A stretch of DNA of 64,000 nt, taken from Micromonospora sp. AMSO31t (GTDB taxonomy: Bacteria > Actinomycetota > Actinomycetes > Mycobacteriales > Micromonosporaceae). A program made the position numbers and the translations under genes. Location: NCBI RefSeq assembly GCF_008868175.1, contig NZ_WBKT01000007.1:21970-85969 (forward strand). The letters run 5' to 3'. Numbering within the stretch: the first letter of the stretch is position 1; every line of letters begins with the position of its first letter. Below the pieces are notes generated by a model that was not told the DNA's origin, did no database searches, and saw nothing but the letters and a program-made list of their open reading frames with translations. Below are positions 35,254-43,741 of the stretch, piece by piece.

Positions 35254-36840
35254 ATGAGCGACCACACCTTCCCCGCCGTCGAACGCCACTGCGACGTCGC
35301 CGTTGTCGGCGGATCGGCCGCCGGCCTCGCTGCCGCGCTCCAGCTGGGGCGCCAGCGTCGGTCGGTGATCGTGATCGACGCCGGAGAGCCCCGAAACGCT
35401 CCTGCGGAGCACATGCACGGCTACCTCGGTCGCGAGGGACTCCCGCCAGCCGAGCTGGTCACCGTCGGTCGTGAGGAGGTCCGCAGCTACGGCGGCGAGG
35501 TCCTGACCGGCCGCGCGCAACGCGTGACCCGCATGCCTGATGGCCGCTTCCGGGTGGAACTCGCCACGGGCCACTCCGTCGTGGCTCGTCGGGTTCTGGC
35601 CGCCATCGGGCTCGTGGATCAGCTTCCGGACATCGATGGCCTCCGCCAGCACTGGGGTCGCGACGTCATCCACTGCCCGTTCTGCCACGGGTTCGAGGTC
35701 CGCGACCGACGCCTCGTCCAGATCGTCACCCACCCGATCGGGCTGCACACTGCCCAGCTGTTCCGTCAGCTGAGCGCACAACTCACCGTCGTGCTCCACG
35801 ACGCTGTCGAGGTCGACGACGCCGAGCTCGATGTCCTACGGGCCGGCGGCGTGAACATCGTATCGGGGTACGTGAACCGCATCATGACCGGCGCGGACGG
35901 CCGCGTCGAAGCCGTCCGACTGGCCGACCACGAAGACCTCGATGCGGACGCGGTCGCGGTCATCCCCCGATTCCGGGCACCCGCTGAACCGTTCGCAACG
36001 CTCGGTCTGCGCCCAGCCTCGCACCCGACCGGGCTCGGAGACTTCCTGGAGACGGACGCGAACGGGGAAACAACAGTACGGGGCCTGTACGCGGCCGGCA
36101 ATGTGACCGACCCGAGCCAGCAGGTGCTGCAGGCCGCCGCCCACGGCAGCCGGGTCGGCGCCATGATCAGCTTGAGCCTCGCCCACGACGACAGCCGCGC
36201 CGCGGCGCGGCCATCCGGGAACCAGGCCGACTGGGAGCACCGCTATAGCGGCGACCAGATCTGGAGCGGCAACCCGAACGGCACACTTGTCAACGAGGTC
36301 GCCGGCCTCACGCCAGGCCGCGCACTCGACGTCGGCGCCGGCGAGGGCGGCGACGCGCTCTGGCTTGCCGAACAGGGCTGGAACGTGACCGCCAGCGACA
36401 TCTCGCACCGTGCGCTGGACCGCGTCAACGTCGAAGCCCAGCGTCGCGGCCTGCGTATCCAATGCCAGCACGCGGATGCGAACGCGCTGGACCCGTTTCA
36501 ACCGGCAGCCTTCGACCTCGTGTCCGCGCAGTACGCCTCGATCCCCAGAACACCCGACGGGCGCGGCGTGCGCAACCTGCTGAACGCCGTTGCTCCGGGC
36601 GGCACGTTGCTCGTGGTGAGTCACGACCTCGAACCGATGCGCGCATCGGTCGACGCGGCCCACACGCCGCCATTCGACCCGGACGCCTACGTGCGTGTCG
36701 ACGACTTCGCCACAGCGCTGGCGGACTCACCCGGCTGGAACATCGAGGTGCACGACCGGCGGCCCCGGCCCGCAGGCGCCGCCTCTGCCTCCCACCACAT
36801 CGATGACGTCGTACTGCGAGCCCGACGCGCCGCCGGCTGA
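35254..36840 (+). CDS. Flavin oxidoreductase fused to a SAM methyltransferase
   Basis: A 528-residue two-domain protein. The N-terminal part (1-305) is a thioredoxin reductase-like enzyme: FAD motif VAVVGGSAAGLAAALQLGRQ, redox pair HCPFCHG and AAGNVTDPSQQVLQAAAHG. The C-terminal part (about 320-528) is a class I methyltransferase with ALDVGAGEGGDALWLAEQGW and VAPGGTLLVVSHD. Fusions of this type with an adjacent XRE-cupin regulator occur in actinobacteria. A role in detoxifying thiols or electrophiles is plausible but unproven. The ATG at 35254 was chosen because the operator and regulator lie just upstream. Confidence 0.85.
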   Translation: MSDHTFPAVERHCDVAVVGGSAAGLAAALQLGRQRRSVIVIDAGEPRNAPAEHMHGYLGREGLPPAELVTVGREEVRSYGGEVLTGRAQRVTRMPDGRFRVELATGHSVVARRVLAAIGLVDQLPDIDGLRQHWGRDVIHCPFCHGFEVRDRRLVQIVTHPIGLHTAQLFRQLSAQLTVVLHDAVEVDDAELDVLRAGGVNIVSGYVNRIMTGADGRVEAVRLADHEDLDADAVAVIPRFRAPAEPFATLGLRPASHPTGLGDFLETDANGETTVRGLYAAGNVTDPSQQVLQAAAHGSRVGAMISLSLAHDDSRAAARPSGNQADWEHRYSGDQIWSGNPNGTLVNEVAGLTPGRALDVGAGEGGDALWLAEQGWNVTASDISHRALDRVNVEAQRRGLRIQCQHADANALDPFQPAAFDLVSAQYASIPRTPDGRGVRNLLNAVAPGGTLLVVSHDLEPMRASVDAAHTPPFDPDAYVRVDDFATALADSPGWNIEVHDRRPRPAGAASASHHIDDVVLRARRAAG

Positions 36841-36856
36841 CGTCCCACCCGCCTAC

Positions 36857-36871
36857 CCCTGCTTAGCAGGG
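36857..36871 (+). terminator. Short hairpin after the oxidoreductase gene
   Basis: CCCTGC-TTA-GCAGGG forms a six-base-pair stem 16 bases after the stop codon, between convergent genes. There is no T tract, so its efficiency is unknown. Confidence 0.4.
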
Positions 36872-37028
36872 CATTCGGGCCCGGCGCCGACCACGGCCGC
36901 GCCCAACGCCAGCTGAGGACGAGATCGGGAACCGACCGGTGGCTGCCCATCGCTGCGGACGGGACCGTGCACCAGCCGACCGCAGCGGCAACGCTGGCAC
37001 GCGCTCCAGGCCGGCTCGACGTAGGCGG

Positions 37029-38759
37029 TCACCGGAATGCCCAGCTTTCTGCGGCCTCCCGTTGGCGGACGAAGTCGGCGTAGATGCCCGGCCGCTTGCG
37101 CAGCTGCTCGTGGGTGCCCTGGTCGATGATGCGGCCCTGGTCGAGCACGAGGATCGTGTCGGCGGCTTCGACGGTGCGCAGCTGGTGCGCGATCACCAGG
37201 ACGCTGCCCCGATCGGCAAGAGTGGTGATGGCGCGCTGGACGACCAGGGCGTTCTCGGGGTCGAGGGCGGCGGTGGCCTCGTCCAGCACGGTGATCGGGG
37301 CCGCTTTCAGGATCGCTCGGGCGATCGAGATGCGTTGTTTCTGGCCGCCGGACAGCAGGGCACCGCCGGCGCCGACCCGTACCGCCCGTCCGGCGTCAGT
37401 GGCGAGGTCGGTGAGGGCCGCGAGTTCCATGGCGGCGGCCACCTCGGCTTCCGACGCTTCGGGTCGCCCGAGGCGCACGTTGTCCTCGACGGTGCCGTCG
37501 AAGAGGTACACGTCCTGGAAGACGATGGCCAGCTCACGCAGCAGCTCGTCGGTGGGGATGTCGCGCACGTCCCGTCCGTGTACCCGTACGGAGCCGGACG
37601 ACACGTCCCAGAATCGGGCCAGCAACCGGGTGACTGTGGTCTTGCCTCCTCCGCTCGGGCCGACCAGCGCGGTGAGCCCCCGGGCCGGAAGCTGGAACGA
37701 CACGTCGTGCAGGACCGGCGTCGAGTCGTACCGGAAAGACACCGACTCGAACTCGGCGACGAGGTCGCGGCCCGCATCCACGGCGGGTATCGAGGTGGCC
37801 GGGCGCGGCTCGGGTAGTGGCGCGGTGTCGAGCACCTGCGCGATCCGGTCGACGGTGCCGGCGTTCATCCGTAGGGCGACGCCGAGTTCGGCGCCGGTCG
37901 TCGCGATGGCAGCGAGCCGGGCGACCACGACCGTGACGCCCAGGAAAACGCCGGGATCGAGGCCACCGCGCAGGATCAACAGCACACCGAGCCCGAGCAC
38001 GGCGGCGAACGCGATCTGGAGCGCGAACGAGAAACCGACGATGCCAGGCAGCATGGCACCCGCGGCCCGCCGGTTGACCTGGTACGCCCCGACGAGCGCG
38101 GCGTCCAGCTCGTGCGGTCGTCGCGCGGCGCCGTTCGCGCGGAGCACCTGCTGGGCGTTGGCGAACTCGATCACCCCGTGCGCGGCCCGGTCGGCGGCGG
38201 CGTGGCGCTGGGCGTCGACCCGGCGGGTGCGGGCGCCGGCCGCCCGCGCGACAACGGCGAGCGAGGCCCCGCAAACGGCCACCGCCAGCGACGCACGCCA
38301 GTCGACCGGCAGCAGCGCCAGCGCCGCCGCGGCGGGCGTGACCACCGCGGTGGCCAGCGGCCGAAGCAGCAGGGCCGGGTACGACGCGAGGGCCGGTATG
38401 CCGGCGGTGTTGAGCGCGGTCAGCATGCCGGTGCGGTCCGGGCTGAACCAGCCGAGCGGCAGGCGGGCGATGTGATCGGCCATCCGGTGGTGCAGCGCCC
38501 GGGCGGTCTGGATGCCGGCGCGGAACGCGCGCAACTGGGCGGCGGCCTGCACGGCGACGAAGGTGCCGGTGGCGGCCACAACGGCGATCAGCCAGCCGAG
38601 CGCCGCGTCGAGGCGGCCGGCGAGCAGGTCGATGAAGAACGGGGCCGTCAACGCGAGCGCGACGCCCTGGAGCGCCGCCGCCGCACACAGCCATGCCACG
38701 AGCGCGCGCAGGTCCCGCGCCTCGCGTCGGTTCAGGAGGCGGATCAGGCGGCCGAGCAC
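37029..38759 (-). CDS. ABC half-transporter, exporter fold (YbtQ/IrtB-like)
   Basis: A 576-residue fusion of a six-helix membrane domain and an ATPase. Walker A is VGPSGGGKTT, the Q-loop region reads VFQDVYLFDGTV, the signature is LLSGGQKQRISIARAI, Walker B is ITVLDEATAALD and the H-loop is VIAHQL. It overlaps the preceding, similar half-transporter by 16 bases, so the two should form a heterodimer. Exporter-fold pairs such as YbtPQ and IrtAB import metal-siderophore complexes. The Zur-boxed operon suggests the same for a zinc or metal chelate, although export is also possible. Confidence 0.82.
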   Translation of the reverse strand: MLGRLIRLLNRREARDLRALVAWLCAAAALQGVALALTAPFFIDLLAGRLDAALGWLIAVVAATGTFVAVQAAAQLRAFRAGIQTARALHHRMADHIARLPLGWFSPDRTGMLTALNTAGIPALASYPALLLRPLATAVVTPAAAALALLPVDWRASLAVAVCGASLAVVARAAGARTRRVDAQRHAAADRAAHGVIEFANAQQVLRANGAARRPHELDAALVGAYQVNRRAAGAMLPGIVGFSFALQIAFAAVLGLGVLLILRGGLDPGVFLGVTVVVARLAAIATTGAELGVALRMNAGTVDRIAQVLDTAPLPEPRPATSIPAVDAGRDLVAEFESVSFRYDSTPVLHDVSFQLPARGLTALVGPSGGGKTTVTRLLARFWDVSSGSVRVHGRDVRDIPTDELLRELAIVFQDVYLFDGTVEDNVRLGRPEASEAEVAAAMELAALTDLATDAGRAVRVGAGGALLSGGQKQRISIARAILKAAPITVLDEATAALDPENALVVQRAITTLADRGSVLVIAHQLRTVEAADTILVLDQGRIIDQGTHEQLRKRPGIYADFVRQREAAESWAFR

Positions 38760-40483
38760 GACGGCTCTCCCTCCATAGTGGGTTCCTGCGCGGCCCACAT
38801 GCGGGCGTACCGCCCGGCGGCGGCCAGCAGCTCGTGGTGGGTGCCGGACTCGACGATGCGACCGCCGTCGAGGACGAGGATCTGGTCGGCGGCGGTCACC
38901 GTGCGCAGCCGATGGGCGATCACCAGCACGGTGCGGCCGCGTACGAGCACGCCGAGCGCCCGCTGAATCGTCGACTGGGTCGCGAGGTCGGTGGCCGCCG
39001 TCGCCTCGTCGAGGACGAGGATCGGGGTGTCGCGCAGCAGGGCCCGGGCGATGGCGACGCGTTGTGCCTCGCCGCCGGAGAGTTCGGCGTCCTCGCCCAC
39101 GACCGAGTCGTAGCCGCGGGGCAGGCGCATGACCCGGTCGTGGATTGCCGCGGCCGTCGCCGCCCGGATGACATCGTCCTGGCCGACCTCGCGGCCACCG
39201 GTCAGGTTGTCCCGGATGCTGCCGTGCAGCAGGACGGTCTCCTGGAACACGAAGCTCACGTGTGCGTACAGCTGTTCCTCGGACAGCTCGCGCAGGTCGA
39301 CCCCGCCGATCCGGACCGCGCCGCCAGTCGGGTCGTGGAAGCGGGCCAGCAGGCTCGCGAACGTCGACTTGCCTGAGCCGGACGGCCCGACCAGCGCGGT
39401 GAAGCTGCCGGCCGGCAACGTCTCGGTGATGCTGTGCAGGACGGCCGGCCCACCGAGGTAGCCGAACTGCACCCCGTCGAACTCCACGCCGGCGTCGGCC
39501 GGCTGCCGGGTGCCCGTACGCCACGACATCGCCTGGGCGTCGAGCACCTCCACGATCGCCGCCGCGGCCGAACCGGCGGTCCGGATCGCCTGCAACCGCG
39601 GCCCGACGACCGCGACCGGCGCGGCCACCGCCGGTCCGGCGAGAGCCAGGGCCAGCACCGCGTCCGGCGTGCTCCATCCGGCCGCGAGGAGCAGCAGCGC
39701 GGCCGCGGCGAACAGGGCGAGCGTGACCGCGGGCGTGACCACCAGCCACGACGCGGTGGTGACGGCGGCGGTGCTGCGCGACCACGCGCTGAAGAAGTCG
39801 TGGAAGGCGTCGGTGGCGCGGGCGAAGGTCTCCTGCGCGCTACGTGCCCGCCCGAACGCCTTCACCACCGGTACGCCCTGCACGTAGTCGACAATCGCCG
39901 CGTTGACCGCGGACTGCGCCTGCGCGTACCTGACGAAGTTCGCCCCCGAGCCGGACATGGCGCGCATGAACAGGTGCACGCCGGCGATCAGGGGGGCCAG
40001 CGCGACGGCGGCGACCCGCCAGTCGAGCGTGGCGAGGTAGGCCAGCGCCGCTACGGGCGCGGTGACGACCGTCGTCACATCGAGGATCGTGTGCGCCACC
40101 AGGTAGTGCAGGTTGCCCACGTCGTCGTGCACTGTCTTCTTGATGCGCCCCGCCCCGCGGCTGGTGAGCGAGCCGAGCGGAAGCCGCGCGAGGTGGGCGA
40201 TGAGCTGGCGCTGGAGGAGCAGTTGCAGCCGCGCGTCGGCGCGGTGGCTGAGCCAGCCGGCCAGAGCTGTCAACAGGACGCTGGCGACCGCCGACGCGGC
40301 CGCCACGAGGGCGGGGGTCGGGCTGGCCGCGTGGGCGGTTCCGCGCAGCCAGGCGGCGGCGTAGCTGGCGAGCGCGATCAGTGGCACCACGGTGGCGGCG
40401 GCGGCCAGCGCCTGGGCGGCGACGGCCGCGACCAGCAGCGGTGCGACGGGCCGGACGAGCCGGCGTAGGGCAGATGAGATCAC
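38744..40483 (-). CDS. ABC half-transporter, exporter fold (YbtP/IrtA-like)
   Basis: A 579-residue protein with six helices, the LPLGSLTSRGAGRIKKTVHD cytoplasmic loop, then an ATPase domain: Walker A VGPSGSGKST, FVFQETVLLHGSI, signature LSGGEAQRVAIARALL, Walker B ILVLDEATAATD and H-loop VIAHRL. It starts inside the end of the upstream ATPase gene (ATGA overlap), linking the importer genes and the two half-transporters in one transcript. No N-terminal siderophore-interacting domain is present, unlike mycobacterial IrtA. Confidence 0.82.
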   Translation of the reverse strand: MISSALRRLVRPVAPLLVAAVAAQALAAAATVVPLIALASYAAAWLRGTAHAASPTPALVAAASAVASVLLTALAGWLSHRADARLQLLLQRQLIAHLARLPLGSLTSRGAGRIKKTVHDDVGNLHYLVAHTILDVTTVVTAPVAALAYLATLDWRVAAVALAPLIAGVHLFMRAMSGSGANFVRYAQAQSAVNAAIVDYVQGVPVVKAFGRARSAQETFARATDAFHDFFSAWSRSTAAVTTASWLVVTPAVTLALFAAAALLLLAAGWSTPDAVLALALAGPAVAAPVAVVGPRLQAIRTAGSAAAAIVEVLDAQAMSWRTGTRQPADAGVEFDGVQFGYLGGPAVLHSITETLPAGSFTALVGPSGSGKSTFASLLARFHDPTGGAVRIGGVDLRELSEEQLYAHVSFVFQETVLLHGSIRDNLTGGREVGQDDVIRAATAAAIHDRVMRLPRGYDSVVGEDAELSGGEAQRVAIARALLRDTPILVLDEATAATDLATQSTIQRALGVLVRGRTVLVIAHRLRTVTAADQILVLDGGRIVESGTHHELLAAAGRYARMWAAQEPTMEGEPSCSAA

Positions 40484-41973
40484 GTCAGGCGGCCTTCCGC
40501 GAGATGGTGAGTGGCGTCGGCGCGGGCCGCGACGACCGGCGAGTGCGTGATGAGGACGATCCCCAGCCCCAGCTCGTGGCGCAGCCGGTCGAGTGTGTCG
40601 AGCACACTCCGCTCGGACTGCTCGTCGAGGGACGCGGTGACCTCGTCGCAGATCAGCACGTCGCCGCAGGTGGCGAGGGCGCGGGCCAGGTTCACCCGCT
40701 CGCGTTCACCGCCGCTGAGCTGCCCCGGATACCGGTCCTTGAGGCCGGGCAGGCCGACGAGGTCCAGCAGCGTGGCCAGGTCCGCGGCCTGCCGTCCGGC
40801 GCGGGAAGCGGCGCGACCAGCTCGGGTCAGCGCCACGGCCACCGGCTCGCGTGGGTTGAGCGCGGAGCGGGAGTCCTGCGGTACGTAGCAGACGGCGACC
40901 CGGTCGGCGCCACGCCGCCCGGCCGGCCACGGCACGGCCCGCCCCCGTACGGCGATCTGACCGCGCCACGGGGCCTGCAAACCCGCCAGGCACCGCCCAA
41001 GGGTGCTCTTGCCGGAACCGGAGTCGCCCACGACCGCCACGCACTGTCCCGGGTCGACATGCAGGTCGACCCCGTCGAGGACGGTGGCCCGGCCGTAGCC
41101 GGCGACGATCCCGGCCGCCCGCAGCAGAGTGTCCGACCTGCTGGCGGGGCTGCTGCCGCACGCCGCCGCCGGCACGGACACGGTCATCGGTGCGGGGACA
41201 ACAGCCGGGGCGGGGACGGTGGCCGGCGCGGACACGGCCGCCGGTGCGGGGACAACAGCCGGGGCGGGGACGGTGACCGGCGCGGGCACGGCGACCGGCC
41301 CGGCGGACGCGACGAGCCGGCCGGCCGCCATCCGCAGGACGTCGTGGGCGACGTGCCGCAGTACCTCAGTGTCATGGCTGACCAGAAGGACGCTCGTGCC
41401 GGCACCGAGTCCGCAAAGCAGCTCGGTGACCTGCCGTCGCAGGGTGACATCCAAGCCGCTGGTCGGCTCGTCGAGGATCAGCAGCTCCGGGCGCCCGACC
41501 AGGGCGGCGGCGAGGGCGGCGCGCTGGGCCTGCCCGCCGGAGAGTTCGTGGGGGTAGCGGCGTAGCAGGTCGGCCGGCAGCCGTACGGACTCGGCCGCCT
41601 CGGCGACGGTCGCCCGGGGGTCGGACAGTCCGGGGCGGCGGCGCAGCGCCTCGGCGAGCTGCGAACCGATCCGGCGAGCGGGGTTGAGGCCGCTGGCCGG
41701 GTCCTGTCCGAGGTACCCGACCCGGCTACCGCGCACCGCCCGAGATCCGGACGCGGTGAACGGGTCGAACCCGCACACCCGCACGGAGCCGGTGGCCACG
41801 GTCAGCCCTGGACGCAGGTAGCCGATCACCGCGTGGGCGAGCGAGGTCTTGCCCGCGCCCGACGGTCCGGCCAGGCCGAGGATCCGCCCCGGCGCCAGCG
41901 CCAGCGAGACATCGGTGACGACCGCACGGTTCGCCCCGTGCAGCCCCAGCCCGTTCACCTCGACAACGTTCAT
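40480..41973 (-). CDS. Fused double ATPase of a peptide/metallophore importer
   Basis: A 497-residue protein with two complete ABC domains, equivalent to a DppD-DppF or CntD-CntF pair in one chain. Domain 1: GPSGAGKTSLAHAVIGY, LSGGQAQRAALAAALVG and ELLILDEPTSGLD. Domain 2: GDSGSGKSTLGRCLAGL, LSGGERERVNLARALAT and VLICDEVTASLD. They are joined by an elongated linker of repeated VPAPxxV units encoded by a 54-bp tandem repeat. It energises the two adjacent permeases. Confidence 0.9.
   Translation of the reverse strand: MNVVEVNGLGLHGANRAVVTDVSLALAPGRILGLAGPSGAGKTSLAHAVIGYLRPGLTVATGSVRVCGFDPFTASGSRAVRGSRVGYLGQDPASGLNPARRIGSQLAEALRRRPGLSDPRATVAEAAESVRLPADLLRRYPHELSGGQAQRAALAAALVGRPELLILDEPTSGLDVTLRRQVTELLCGLGAGTSVLLVSHDTEVLRHVAHDVLRMAAGRLVASAGPVAVPAPVTVPAPAVVPAPAAVSAPATVPAPAVVPAPMTVSVPAAACGSSPASRSDTLLRAAGIVAGYGRATVLDGVDLHVDPGQCVAVVGDSGSGKSTLGRCLAGLQAPWRGQIAVRGRAVPWPAGRRGADRVAVCYVPQDSRSALNPREPVAVALTRAGRAASRAGRQAADLATLLDLVGLPGLKDRYPGQLSGGERERVNLARALATCGDVLICDEVTASLDEQSERSVLDTLDRLRHELGLGIVLITHSPVVAARADATHHLAEGRLT
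41188..41295 (-). repeat. 54-bp tandem repeat coding a VPAP linker
   Basis: Two nearly identical 54-base units, starting with CGGTGCGGGGACAACAGCCG at 41188 and 41242, encode the VPAPAVVPAP linker between the two ATPase domains. Copy number may vary among strains by slippage, changing linker length. Confidence 0.75.
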
Positions 41974-42779
41974 CGGGGTACCACCCGCGCCAGTGTCGCC
42001 GGGCCGGCCGCGAAGCGGTCGACGAAGGCCGTGACGGCAACGGCGAGCGCGACCAGCAGCGCCGCCGGAACGAGCAGGGCCGCGGGGTTGAGGTCCAGCC
42101 CGGGCAGGTTCTCGCGTACCAGACGGCCCCAGTTCGCGGCCGGTGCCGACGCGCCGAGACCGAGGAAGCCGGCCGTCGCGGCGAACTGGGCGGCGGCGAT
42201 GAACCGGATACCGGCCTCGGCGCCGACCACCTCGAGGATATTGGGCAGGACATCGTAGCGGACGATGCGCAGTGGCCCGTCGCCGCGCGCGCGGGCGATC
42301 GCCACGTACGGCTGCCGGACCACGTCGCGGGTGGCGGCGTGGACCGCCCGCACGGAGAACGGGATGCTCACAGCGGCGATGGCGACCGCGACGACGACCT
42401 CGTTACCCGGCGTACCGGTGGCGAGCACCAGCAGCACGAGCAGCGGTGGAAGGGCCGACAGGCCGTCGACGACCCGGAGCATGACCCGTGTGACGGGCGT
42501 TGTCGACAGGCCGGTGAGAGTTCCCACGCTGATGCCGACGACGCTTCCGGCGACGGTCGCGCCGATGGCTTGCAGCAGCATCATGCGGCCTCCGTCGGCC
42601 AGCCGCGCGAGCATGTCACGGCCGAGGAAGTCGGTGCCGAAGGGATGGCCCGGGCCGGGTGGGGCGAACGGCCGCCCGGCCGGCGCGGTGGCGGAGCCGA
42701 CCGGAAGCCACGGCCCCAACAGTCCGAAGACGACCACAGCGGTGAGCAGAACGATCAGTCCAACCCGTAACGACTTCAT
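41970..42779 (-). CDS. ABC importer permease, DppC/OppC type
   Basis: A 269-residue membrane protein with GHPFGTDFLGRDMLARLADG at the N-terminal side (typical of OppC/NikC) and a DVVRQPYVAIARARGDGPLR coupling region that contacts the ATPase. It has about six helices. It overlaps both neighbours by four bases. With the SBP, the other permease and the double ATPase it forms a complete nickel/peptide/opine-type importer. Confidence 0.9.
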   Translation of the reverse strand: MKSLRVGLIVLLTAVVVFGLLGPWLPVGSATAPAGRPFAPPGPGHPFGTDFLGRDMLARLADGGRMMLLQAIGATVAGSVVGISVGTLTGLSTTPVTRVMLRVVDGLSALPPLLVLLVLATGTPGNEVVVAVAIAAVSIPFSVRAVHAATRDVVRQPYVAIARARGDGPLRIVRYDVLPNILEVVGAEAGIRFIAAAQFAATAGFLGLGASAPAANWGRLVRENLPGLDLNPAALLVPAALLVALAVAVTAFVDRFAAGPATLARVVPR

Positions 42780-43735
42780 CGCGGGACCGACCGGCGGGTG
42801 GTCGGGTCGAGAGCACGTGCGGCGAGGTCACCGGCCAGCAGGACCACCAGGGTCACCGCGCCCAGCGCGAGCGCGAGCCCTTGGACCATCGTCACGTCTC
42901 GGCTGGCGACGGCTTGGCTCAGCTCGTGCCCGACGCCCGGGAAAGTGAACAGGGTCTCCACCACGATGCTGCCGCCGACCAGTCCGGCGGTCATGACGGC
43001 CAGCGCCTGTACGGCCGGCCCGGCGGCGTTGGGCAGCACGTGGCGCAGGGCGAGGCCGATGCCGCGGGCGCCGTTCAGCCGGGCCTGTTCGACGTACGGG
43101 CCGGCAGCGACCGGAATGATGCTGGCCCGCAGCAACCGGGTGGCGGCGCCGAGCCCGCCGATGACGAGGCTGACCACGGGCAGCACCAGCACCTGCGGGT
43201 GCTGCCACGGCGTGTCGCCGACCGGCACCAGCGACACCCCGGGCACCAGCCGAAGCACGCTCGCGAAGACTGTCAGCAGCAGCGCGGCCACCAGGAAGTC
43301 GGGCAGGGCGATCAGCCCACCGACCCCGGTGGAGACGAAACGGTCGAGCCGGGTTCCGGCCCGCATTCCGCTCAGCGTCCCCACCGTCACCGCGATCACG
43401 GCGATGACGGTGATGGCGATGGCGACCAGCCCGAGCGAGTTGGTGACCCGCTCGGCGAGGACGTCACCGACCGAACGTCCGGTGACCAGCGACTCGCCGA
43501 GGTCGCCGCGGGCCGCCCCGGACACCCAGTCGAGGTAGCGCTGCGCGGCCGGGCGGTCCAGGCCGAGGCTCTCACGTAGCCGGACCCGCTCGGCCGCCGT
43601 GGCGTCCGTGCCGGAGAGCACTCCGACCACGTCGCCGGGCAGCCCCTCGGTCGCCCAGAAGACGGACAGCGACAGGGTGACCAGGGTCAGGGCGCCGACC
43701 GCCAGCCGGCCGGCGACGAAACGCAGCCAGGACAT
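42776..43735 (-). CDS. ABC importer permease, DppB/OppB type
   Basis: A 319-residue, six-helix protein. The N terminus, RFVAGRLAVGALTLVTLSLS, and GDLGESLVTGRSVGDVLAER are typical of DppB/NikB permeases. The coupling loop VEQARLNGARGIGLALRHVL and the end segment TLFTFPGVGHELSQAVASRD are well conserved. It follows the binding-protein gene after six bases. Confidence 0.9.
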   Translation of the reverse strand: MSWLRFVAGRLAVGALTLVTLSLSVFWATEGLPGDVVGVLSGTDATAAERVRLRESLGLDRPAAQRYLDWVSGAARGDLGESLVTGRSVGDVLAERVTNSLGLVAIAITVIAVIAVTVGTLSGMRAGTRLDRFVSTGVGGLIALPDFLVAALLLTVFASVLRLVPGVSLVPVGDTPWQHPQVLVLPVVSLVIGGLGAATRLLRASIIPVAAGPYVEQARLNGARGIGLALRHVLPNAAGPAVQALAVMTAGLVGGSIVVETLFTFPGVGHELSQAVASRDVTMVQGLALALGAVTLVVLLAGDLAARALDPTTRRSVPR

Positions 43736-43741
43736 CCGCCG

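Noticed and set aside
41188..41295. CRISPR-like repeat
   Set aside because: Only two adjoining units without spacers, in frame inside an ATPase gene.
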